Below, in pieces: positions 26,219 through 34,715 of a stretch of DNA of 64,000 nucleotides. The position numbers and the translations under genes are program-made. Location: contig CAWGTW010000006.1 in assembly GCA_963825565.1 (NCBI GenBank), forward strand, positions 62,001 to 126,000, given 5' to 3'. How positions within the stretch are numbered: the stretch's first letter is position 1; each line of letters starts with the position of its first letter. This DNA comes from JBFGCT01 sp963825565. GTDB lineage: Bacteria; Actinomycetota; Acidimicrobiia; Acidimicrobiales; Ilumatobacteraceae. Below the pieces are notes generated by a model. That model saw only the letters and a list, made by a program, of their open reading frames with translations, made no database searches and was not told where the DNA came from.

Positions 26219-27397
26219 ATGAGAGTGCTCCAGCTCCACGCGGGCTACCGCTTCCCCGCCGGGGAGGACACCGTCGTCGCCAACGAGGCGCAGGCACTGC
26301 GCGACGGCGGCCACGACGTCGTCCAGCACATCATCGCCAACCCGTCCGCGCTCGGCGCCACCGTCACCGCGCTCGGCCGCAGCTCGTACAACCGCTCGGC
26401 GGCGCGCCAGGTGAAGGAGGTCGCGGCCGAGTTCGCGCCCGATGTCGTGCACGTGCACAACACGTGGTTCGCGCTCTCGCCGTCGGTCGTCACGGCTGCC
26501 GCGACGGCCGCCCCGGTGGCGATGACGATCCACAACTACCGGCTCGGATGCCTCAGCGCGGATCTGTTCCGCGGCGACTCGGTCTGCACGGCATGCGTCG
26601 GTCGGAGCCCGGTGCGCGGTGTCGTGCACGGCTGCTACCGGGGGTCGCGGGTGCTCTCGGCGGTGGCCGCGGCCGAGGTGCTCACCACCCGGCGGCGCAG
26701 GGTGCTCGACGACGTGAGCGTCTTCGTGACGCCGTCGTCGTTCATGGCCGACCGCATGATCGAGATCGGGTTGCCCGCCGACCGCATCGTCGTCAAGCCG
26801 CACTTCGTCGCCGATCCCGGTCCGCGGCGATGCCCACCCTCTGCATCGCGCGAGGTCCTGGCGATCGGCCGCCTCGCGCCCGGCAAGGGCCTGCCGACCC
26901 TGCTGCGCGCCTGGGAGCGCTACCGCAGCAGCACGTCGGATCGGCTCGACGAGCGCGCCGACCTGGTGATCATCGGCGACGGCCCGCTGTCGGCCGAGCT
27001 GCGCGAGTGGGCCCCGCGCGGCGTGCGGTTCGAGGGCTGGCTCGACCGAGCCGAGGTCACCGCGCGCATGCTCGGCGCCCGGGCGTTCGTCTTCCCGTCC
27101 GAGTGGTACGAACCGTTCGGAATGGTGCTCGTCGAGGCGCTGAGCGCCGGCCTACCGATCATCGCCACCACCGCGTCCGACGCGCGGCGCATCGCCGGAG
27201 CTCCCGAGGAACTGGTCGTACCGGCCGGCGACGATCGGGCGCTGGCCCGTTCGCTGCGGGCGCTGACCGACCCGCTGGCCGACGAGGTCGGCCGGTGCAA
27301 CCGCCGACGATTCGAGACGTACTACACCGAGCGCGAGGGCCTCGCCGGGCTCGAGCGACTCTACGCGGACGCGATCGCCGGGGTCGGGCACCGATGA
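26219..27397 (+). CDS. Glycosyltransferase family 4 (GT-B)
   Basis: A 392-residue GT-B enzyme. N-terminal domain: MRVLQLHAGYRFPAGEDTVV, VVHVHNTWF and a cysteine cluster SVCTACVGRSPVRGVVHGCY common in a GT4 subgroup. C-terminal donor domain: LAIGRLAPGKGLPTLLRAW, VIIGDGPL and the EX7E-like SEWYEPFGMVLVEALSAGLP. Uses an activated nucleotide sugar to extend a lipid-linked oligosaccharide at the inner membrane face. The next gene overlaps its stop by ATGA (27394-27397). The paralogous gene at 28191 has the same cysteine arrangement. Confidence 0.93.
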   Translation: MRVLQLHAGYRFPAGEDTVVANEAQALRDGGHDVVQHIIANPSALGATVTALGRSSYNRSAARQVKEVAAEFAPDVVHVHNTWFALSPSVVTAAATAAPVAMTIHNYRLGCLSADLFRGDSVCTACVGRSPVRGVVHGCYRGSRVLSAVAAAEVLTTRRRRVLDDVSVFVTPSSFMADRMIEIGLPADRIVVKPHFVADPGPRRCPPSASREVLAIGRLAPGKGLPTLLRAWERYRSSTSDRLDERADLVIIGDGPLSAELREWAPRGVRFEGWLDRAEVTARMLGARAFVFPSEWYEPFGMVLVEALSAGLPIIATTASDARRIAGAPEELVVPAGDDRALARSLRALTDPLADEVGRCNRRRFETYYTEREGLAGLERLYADAIAGVGHR

Positions 27398-28188
27398 GTG
27401 CCGACGCGCCGTTGCGGCGCCTGCCCGGCGCGCCGCGGGTGCTGCTCCGCTCCGACGGGGGACGGCGGGCGCGCTTCACACGGGCGCTGACCGGGGGGTC
27501 CGACTGGCGGCGCGAGCTGGTCGACACCGCGGCGTTCGCCCGCGTGGCCGCCGCCGGAACTGCCGGACTCCCCGACACGCCGGGGTGGCCGTGGCCCGAT
27601 CTCGGACCCGAGCAGATCGAGGATGCGCTGCGGCACGACCACCCTGCGCTGCGCATCCTCGGCGCGGTCGTCCCCCGCCAAGCCGGCCGGTCGCGCCTGT
27701 CGCTCCTGTGTCGATCCGGCGGCACGCTGCTGGTGATCAAGCTCGGTGCCGACCCGGCACCGCTGAGGGCGGAACACCGGGCGTTGGAGCTGCTCGCCGC
27801 CGATCCGCTCCCCGGGATCGCAACGCCCCACCCGTTCGGCTTCGGTCTCCTCGCTCACCCCGCGCGCGCTGCATCGATCGCCTTCGTCGCTGCGTCGGCG
27901 CTCGGCGTGCGCGCCCAACGCCCGGCGATCGACGCGCCGCTGCTCCTGTTCGAGCGTGATCTCGGCCGTCGCCTGGCGATGCTCCCCAAGCCACAGGACG
28001 CCCCACCGGACCTCGTTCCCGTACACGGCGACCTCACGCCGTGGAACCTGCGCCGGACCGGCCGGGGGCTGGCGCTGTTCGACTGGGAATCGGTCGGCTG
28101 GGGACCGCCCGGATCTGATCTCGCGCACTATCGCCGCGCGTCGGCGGCGATCCGGCGACCGTGGCAGCGCCCACCGGCGGCAGGGTGA
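27394..28188 (+). CDS. Aminoglycoside-phosphotransferase-like kinase
   Basis: A 264-residue protein with a kinase-like C-terminal lobe: LVPVHGDLTPWNLRR (catalytic HGDxxxxN, about 210-224) followed by LALFDWESVGWGPPGSDLAHY, where the Asp of DWE binds metal. The N-terminal lobe is divergent; TLLVIKLG may hold the ATP lysine. The family covers aminoglycoside phosphotransferases, choline and homoserine kinases. Encoded between two GT4 genes with ATGA overlap, it probably phosphorylates a sugar or an acceptor for this locus rather than conferring resistance (inference). The end is only two bases before the next ATG. Confidence 0.78.
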   Translation: MSADAPLRRLPGAPRVLLRSDGGRRARFTRALTGGSDWRRELVDTAAFARVAAAGTAGLPDTPGWPWPDLGPEQIEDALRHDHPALRILGAVVPRQAGRSRLSLLCRSGGTLLVIKLGADPAPLRAEHRALELLAADPLPGIATPHPFGFGLLAHPARAASIAFVAASALGVRAQRPAIDAPLLLFERDLGRRLAMLPKPQDAPPDLVPVHGDLTPWNLRRTGRGLALFDWESVGWGPPGSDLAHYRRASAAIRRPWQRPPAAG

Positions 28189-28190
28189 CG

Positions 28191-29367
28191 ATGAGAGCGC
28201 TGGTCGTCCACAACCTGTACCGGTCCGAGAACGCCTCCGGCGAGAACCTGTCGGTCCTCGACGAGATCGACGGACTGCGCACCCTCGGTTGGGACCTCGA
28301 AGTGATCTCGGCCGACAGCGACGCGATCAACGAGGACCGGTCATCGCTGGTCAAGGTCGGGTTGCGGCCGATCTACGGGGCTCGCAGTGTCGGCCACACC
28401 AAGGAGGCGATCGCCAGGTTCCGGCCGCAGGTCGCCTTGGTCGAGAACCTGTTCCCGCTCCACTCGCCGTGGGTGATCAGGACGTTGACCGGCGCCGGGG
28501 TCCCGGTCGCTGCCGGTGTGCGCAGCTACCGGATGTGGTGCGCTGCGTCGACGATGTTCCGGAACGGCGCATTCTGCGCCGACTGCGTCGGCTCGGTCGC
28601 CAACATGCCGGCGGTTCGCCACGGGTGCTTCCAGGGTTCACCGATCCGCACCGCGCCACTCGCCGCCAGCCTGGCGCTGCATCGTTCGACGTGGAGCCGA
28701 ATCAGCGCCTTCCTCCCGGTCTCGGACTACGTGCGCGACGCGCTGATCACGGTCGGGATGCCGCCGACCAAGATCGTCGTCCGACCGAACTTCGTCGACG
28801 ATCCGGGCGAGCCGCGACCGTGGTCGGAGGACACCACGTTCGTGTTCGCCGGCCGCCTCGCTCCCGAGAAGGGCGTCGAGGTGATGCTCGATGCCTGGCG
28901 CCGCTCGGAGGTCTGGCGGAGCGCCCGGCTGGTCGTCGCCGGGTCCGGGCCGCTCGCCGCCGCCGTCGCCACGCAGGAGCCGACCATGCGGATCACGCCG
29001 CTCGGGCTGGTCGACCACGACGAGCTGCTCGACATCATCGCCCGCGCCGCGGTGATGGTCGTCCCGTCGCTGTGGCCCGAGCCGTTCGGTCGCGGCGTGA
29101 TCGAGGCCGCGGCCCGCGGGCGGCCGGCGCTGGTCACCAACTCGGGCGGGCTGCCGAGCCTCGTCGACGATGGCACGACCGGATGGATCGCCGAGCCCGA
29201 TGTCGAGCACCTCGCCGCAGGGTTCCGCCGCGCTGCGGACACCGCCGCCCAGCAACGGGCGGGGCGCGCCGCGCGCGTCCGGTACCTCGAACGTCACACG
29301 CGGCGACGTCAGCCTCGGCATCCTCGACCGCACGCTGCGCGCGCTGGCCGAGTCCGGCATCGGCTGA
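28191..29367 (+). CDS. Glycosyltransferase family 4 (GT-B), C-terminal frameshift
   Basis: A second GT4 enzyme. Visible: MRALVVHNLYRSENASGEN, a cysteine cluster FCADCVGSVANMPAVRHGC, the donor domain FVFAGRLAPEKGVEVMLDAW and LWPEPFGRGVIEAAARGRP (EX7E-like). The frame holding these motifs runs on into nonsense after VRYLERHT. Removing one base at about 29290-29298 gives RGDVSLGILDRTLRALAES and a stop at 29367, a natural end just before the convergent gene. Restored length is about 391 residues, matching the paralogue at 26219, so an assembly indel is likely. Confidence 0.9.
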
Positions 29368-29384
29368 CGGGACGACCCGTCACG

Positions 29385-29399
29385 CCCGTGGCCCACGGG
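29385..29399. terminator. Short hairpin between convergent genes
   Basis: cccgtgg-c-ccacggg is a perfect 7-base stem with a one-base centre, lying in the 57-base space between the restored end of the glycosyltransferase and the end of the large secreted protein. As RNA the loop would need to open a few pairs. No U-tract. Possible terminator for either direction. Confidence 0.35.
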
Positions 29400-29424
29400 A
29401 CGGCCGCACGGGCGAAGCACCCGC

Positions 29425-32400
29425 TCAGATCGTCACGAGCACCGGCGGCGATCGGAACGACTCGTTGCCCGCGGCGTCGAGCGCCTGTACCTGCATGTAG
29501 TGGTTCCCGGCTCCCAGACCGGCGATCACCGCCTGGGTCTCCGCGCCACCGACCAGGCCGACCTCGACCAGGTTGCGCAGCACCCGGTAGGACGTGACGC
29601 CGACGTTGTCGGTCGACGCGGTCCAGGTCACGAGGATCGATCCGTCGGGCTGGGCGACGGCGTCGACATTGCCCGGCGTCGACGGTGGCGACCCGTCGGA
29701 CCCGGCGACGACGACCACCACGTTCACCGGCGGCGTGCGGAACGACTCGTTGCCCGCCGCGTCGAGCGCCTGGACCTGGATCCAGTGCGAGCCCACGCCG
29801 AGGTCGACGTTGGTGGCGGTCTCCGTGCCGGGTACGAGCTGGACCTCGGCCAGGTTGCGCAGCACCCGGTACGACGTGACGCCGACGTTGTCGGTCGACG
29901 CGGTCCAGCTGACGTCGATCGTTCCGTCGGGCAGCGCGGTCGCAGCCAGGTTGCCCGGCGTGCTCGGCCGGACGGTGTCGACCCCCGGCGCGTCGGGTAC
30001 CTCGATGAAGACGGGCGGTGTGCGGAACGATGTGTTGCCGGCCGCGTCGCTCGCCTCGACCTGGAGGTAGTGACCACCGGCTGCGAGGTCGAGGTCGACC
30101 GACAGCGTCGCCCCGTCGACGGTGGCCACCTCGACGAGATTGCGCCGCACGGTGTAGCCATCGACACCGGTGTCGTCGATCGAAGCGGTCCAGGTGACGG
30201 TGACGAGGTCGGTGACCTCGTCGTAGGTCGCCGCGGGGCTGCCCGGCGTGGACGGCGCCTGGCCGTCGGGGCCGGCGAGATCGACGCGCACCGGCGGCGT
30301 CTTGAACGACTCGTTGCCCGCCGCGTCGACGGCGCGCACCTGCAGCCAGTGCGAGCCCGGGTCGAGCCCGGCGATGTTGACCGTCGTGTCGGTCCCGGGC
30401 ACGACCAGGATCTGGACCCCGTTGCGGAAGACGAGGTACGACTCGACCCCGGTGTCGTCGGTCGACGCCGTCCACGACAGGTCGACCGAACGATCGGGCA
30501 GGATCTCCGCGGCCAGGTTCTGCGGGGTCGTCGGCGACGAGGTGTCGGCGCCCGGATCGATCACGCTCGTCGAGGCCGACCGGTTGCCCGCCGGGTCGAC
30601 GGCCCGGACGAAGTAGCGGTCGGCGGGTGTGCCCGTCGGGTCGACATAGGTCGTGCCGTACACGAGCGGGCTGACGACCCGGTCGTTGCGCAGCACCTCG
30701 TATCCGATGAAGCCTGGGCGGTCGTCGGTGGACTGCGCCCCAGCCGAGCTGGATCCCGCCGCCGGGCGCGGCGGTCGACGACGGGGTGGACGGCACGGTC
30801 GGCGCGGTGGTGTCGCGGGCGCAGAACTTGGAGAACCCTTCGAGGTACTGCCGCTGGCCGTTGACGTACGGCCCCCCGTTGAAGTCGCCACCGAACCAGA
30901 GGCACCCGTCGGCCGGGTCGGCATAGCAGTTCCCAGCCCCCCTCGCTGTACGCGAGCCGAGCGACGGCACCCATTCGGTGACGTACTCGTGGGTCGCCGC
31001 GTCGAATGCGCCGATCCACTTGTAGTCGTCGATGCGGGTGTACCCGTCGAGGCCCGGCCACCTGACGGCGTCCTCGTAGATCCACGAATGGCCGTGGCTC
31101 GACTGGAACACGACGCCACCGGTCTCGGTGAACGCCTGGGTGTCACCGCCGCAATCCGAGGTCACGAACGCCTTGAGCAGCGAGTAGTCCGACTGGGAGT
31201 AGACGTGGATGTTGTGCTCCGAGCCGCCCTGCCAGACCTCGCTGCCCACCGGCCGCACCGCCTGCTGGTACCGCTGGTTCACGCCGTTCGACGTCCACAC
31301 CGGGTCTGGAGGCCCGGGACCGGCACCCCGGTCGTCCCGTCGAGGACGGCGACGCTGACCCGCCCGTTGCCGTTGACACCGGCGAAGTCGCCGACGACGT
31401 AGACCCGTCCGACCCGAAGCGTCGACGTCGTAGGGAACCCCCTCCGACGTCGGGGTGAACGTGCTGTCCGGGCGGCCGTCGGCGACCGCGATGCGGCCGA
31501 GCCGGCCCATCGCCCGGGTGCTCGTCTGGCTCTGGATCTGGGTGAAGTTGCCGCCGACGTAGATCCAGTCGCCCTCGACGTCGAGGGTCCTGGCCAGCGG
31601 CCGGTCGGAGGTGCCGGTCACGGTCAGCGACGCCCGCCAGCCCGGAACGACCGCGCCGGTGATCGGATCGAGCGCGGCGATGCCGGCGGTGAGGCCTTCG
31701 CCGTCGACGTTGGTGAACTGTCCGGCGACGATCAGCTTGCCGCCGACCACCTTCAGGTCCCACACCGTGCCGTCGAGGTCGGGATCGAACGAGCGGGATC
31801 CACGCGCCGGTCACACGGTCGAACGCGGCCAGGTACGGGTGGGCGACGAGGCCGCCGGTCGCCGTGTTACGCACGTCGGCGAACTTGCCGCCGACATAGA
31901 CCCGATCGCCGTACGTCGTGATCGCCAGCACCGGCGTGTCGAGGTGCGGCTCGGAGTCGCCGATCTTGAGCACCCCGGAGACGCCGCCCGCGATCTCCCG
32001 CGGGCGATCGTCGAGGAACGGCGTGAGCGTCGCCTCCGGCACGCCGGAGTCGGGGATCGCAGCGAGCGGCGCGGTCGACACCTGAGGCCGGATGAACACC
32101 TGGGTGAAGGGGATCGCGTGGTTCTCCGACGAGTACTCCCAGAGGTACGAGCTGGAGTTGTTCTGGCCGCCGACGCTGCCGTGATACGAGAACCCCGACA
32201 CCTTGGCGTGGCCTGACCACGGGTAGGTGAACCAGCCGTCGTAGTTCTCCCCACCCAGGTTGCTCGCGCCGACCTCGCCGGGCATCACGAACTTGGAGTC
32301 CTTGCTGTTGGAGCCGGTGCCGGCCGACCCGTCGATCGAGAACGCGCGCAACCGGTGGCCGCCACCGATCGCCCACGACCACGACTCGAGGTCGAGCAGG

Positions 32401-32922
32401 TTCCAGCGCAGATCCTGCCAGGACGTTCCCGCGTCTGTCCTTGGCACGGCGCAGGCGCAGGCCGTCGGGCAGGTCCTTCACCGCACCACCGTCGAGCAGC
32501 CCGTCGATCGTCACCGTCGACAGCGCCGCCGGGGAGAACGCGGCCGGGCCGGTCACGTTCGAGCGCAGTGCCTGCGGGGTGTTCTGGCCGTAGTCGCGGA
32601 ATGTCCAGCCCTCGCGCCCGCGGCCGATCAGCACCCAGCCCCCACCGTCGGTCGTCATGTCGCAGTAGAACTGCTCCGGGCGCTCGAGCGTGCTGATCCT
32701 CAGCCAGTAGACGCCGTCGGCGCTTGCCGGGTGGAGTTGCTTGATCTCCCAGCACGACGCAGCCGCGTCGGCCGCCGTCGCGCCGTCGAGGGTGGGGACA
32801 GAGGCCGCCCGGACCACCGGTGCCGGACCACCGACCGCCAGGCCGCCGGCCAGCGTGACCACGGCGACGGCAGCTGCGAGCGCAGCGCGCGGCGATCGGG
32901 GTGTGCACGTCGGTTCGCTCAT
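29425..32922 (-). CDS. Large secreted protein: fibrinogen-like, VGG-repeat and five FN3-like domains; five frame breaks
   Basis: Reading 5' to 3' on the complement: a signal-peptide-like Ala/Val segment; a fibrinogen-like N-terminal part (SCWEIKQLHPAS, FYCDMTTDGGGWVLIGRG); about four repeats of a VYVGGxF type (VYVGGKFADV, LIVAGQFTNVDGEG, IYVGGNFTQI, VYVVGDFAGVNGNG), probably a beta-propeller-like region; then five FN3-like domains, each with a W-T-A-S or similar core and RNxVEV strand, ending SFRSPPVLVTI. The frame changes at about 32436, 31795, 31410, 31305 and 30735: four extra bases and one missing base. All pieces read as one protein of ~1160 residues when corrected. It is probably an adhesin or surface-anchored binding protein; no sortase motif is seen. 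Whether it is intact in the cell depends on sequence accuracy. Confidence 0.82.
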
Positions 32923-33215
32923 CGATGTCCGCCCATCAGTTGATACTGCCTACCTCTGCGGCACGCTTTCCACCGATCACGCACCGCCGCCGACCCACTC
33001 AGGATTACGCCTCTAGGCTACGTGAAGCGCCGCCGGCGATGCCACCACTTGCGGTCAAGATCGGGCGAATTCGAACACGCTCGGTGACGATCGACCGCCC
33101 AGCGGTGGTATCCGCGGGCCGACCGTCAACGAATGCTCAAGCTTGCTCCGCCCCGAACCGATTTCCCTTTCGTGCCACCTGCATCACCGCTCCCCTGCGA
33201 CGAACGGACCCGACG

Positions 33216-34715
33216 ATGAGCGCAACCCCCAGCGAATCGTCATCGATCGGCCCGGTCGATGCCTGGTGGCGGTTCCGCTCGTGGACGGTCCCGATCACCC
33301 TGATCATCGGCATCATCGCCGGGCTCGCCGCGCTGGCCGCCTCGGGCACGTCGACTGCGACGACCCGGTTGTACCTGACCGATCCCCGGGGCGTCCCGGT
33401 CTTCCGCGACGGTTCGAGCAACCCGGCCGACCTCGACCGGTACGCGGACCAGCGCGCCGAGTTCGCGGAATCGGCAGCGGTGCGGCTCGCCGTCATCGAC
33501 GCGATCGAGGCCCAGCGGGAGAACCTGCGCACGCAGCCCGATCCCCCGCCGGAGAGCGAGTGGCCGACGTCGGAGGACCTCGAATCGCTCGACGACGTCA
33601 TCTCCGCCGGCTCGACGTCGAGCGCCAACGTGCGCATCGACTGCACGGCGGCCGAGGAGTCGCGCGCGCTCCGGGTGTGCGAGGAGGTCGTCGTCGCGTA
33701 CGTCACGTTGACCTCCGAGGACACCGCCGACCGGGCCGAGTCGGCCGTCGCCGCCCTGCTCGCCGAGCGCGACCGGCTGAGCGCCGAGCAGCTCGCCGGA
33801 GTGCCGAGCGGGGCGATCGACGAGATCGACCTGCGGGTCGCCGAGATCCGGTCCCAGGCCGTGCTCTTCGGCAGCGGCGTCGAGTTCTTCGATCCTCCCG
33901 AGGTGCAGCCGGACTCGCGCCTGCTGCCGGCGATCCAGTTCGGGATCGCCGGGCTGCTGTTCGCCGCGTTCGCCACCGCGGCGATCGCCTGGTTCCGTGC
34001 CAGCCGCCGCCCGGTCGTGACCACCGGTTCCGACGCCGCGGCCGAGCTGCGGGCGCCACTGCTCGGCGAGATCAGCACGGCCCCGACGGCCCCGTTCGAC
34101 CCGGTCAAGCCGCCGGGCGGCGCCTACCAGCTGCTGGCGACCAGCCTCGGCGCGGTGCACCCTGGCGGCGGCATCGTGCTCGCCGCGACCGCGACGCCCG
34201 TCGCCGAGGCGTCCGACATCGTGGTCCGCGTCGCCACCGCGTCCGCCCGTGAGGGTCAACGCATCCTCGTCATCGACGGCGACCTGCACGACCGTCGCAC
34301 CAGCCGGCTGTTCGGGATCGAGCAGTCCTCCGGTGGGCTCACCGAACTGCTCGCCGGGCTGATGAGCTTCGAGGACGTCCGCAGGTCGATCGGCGTCGGC
34401 GGCGCGGCGACGCTCGACCTGATCACCGGTGGCCGCCAGGTCGACGACCCGTCGAGCCTCCTGCGATCGCAGGCGGCGCGGACGACGCTCACCGCGCTGC
34501 GCGACCGCTACGACCTCGTGCTGATCGACGTGCCGCCGCTGCTCACCGTCGCCGACGGGTCGGCGCTGGCAGGCGAGGCCGACGGGGTCGTGTTGATCGT
34601 CGAGCGCGGCGCCGCGTCGCACGACCTCGAGACCGTGCGGCAGCGCTTGGAGATCCTCCGAGCGCCGCTGATCGGCGTGGTCTACGACCACCGGACCAGC
34701 GAGTATGGCAAGTAG
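33216..34715 (+). CDS. Polysaccharide chain-length/co-polymerase protein with degenerate ATPase domain
   Basis: A 499-residue PCP2a/Wzc-like protein. Two membrane helices (about 23-43 and 239-259) flank an extracytoplasmic region with coiled-coil-like DTADRAESAVAALLAERDRL. The C-terminal half resembles a BY-kinase/CpsD ATPase: LVIDGDLHDRRTSRLFG (Walker A', about 351-367) and YDLVLIDVPPLL (Walker B, 432-443). The place where PGEGKST should stand reads ATPVAEASDI (326-335), so the P-loop Lys and Ser/Thr are missing. No Tyr-rich tail is present; it ends TSEYGK. It probably regulates polymer length as a pseudo-kinase. It overlaps the next gene by 11 bases. The 293-base divergent region upstream (32923-33215) holds no gene. 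Confidence 0.85.
   Translation: MSATPSESSSIGPVDAWWRFRSWTVPITLIIGIIAGLAALAASGTSTATTRLYLTDPRGVPVFRDGSSNPADLDRYADQRAEFAESAAVRLAVIDAIEAQRENLRTQPDPPPESEWPTSEDLESLDDVISAGSTSSANVRIDCTAAEESRALRVCEEVVVAYVTLTSEDTADRAESAVAALLAERDRLSAEQLAGVPSGAIDEIDLRVAEIRSQAVLFGSGVEFFDPPEVQPDSRLLPAIQFGIAGLLFAAFATAAIAWFRASRRPVVTTGSDAAAELRAPLLGEISTAPTAPFDPVKPPGGAYQLLATSLGAVHPGGGIVLAATATPVAEASDIVVRVATASAREGQRILVIDGDLHDRRTSRLFGIEQSSGGLTELLAGLMSFEDVRRSIGVGGAATLDLITGGRQVDDPSSLLRSQAARTTLTALRDRYDLVLIDVPPLLTVADGSALAGEADGVVLIVERGAASHDLETVRQRLEILRAPLIGVVYDHRTSEYGK

Noticed and set aside
2130..32440. Programmed ribosomal frameshifting as an explanation of the frame breaks
   Set aside because: No shared slippery sequence or downstream structure at the sites, and the affected genes do not belong to families that use frameshifting.
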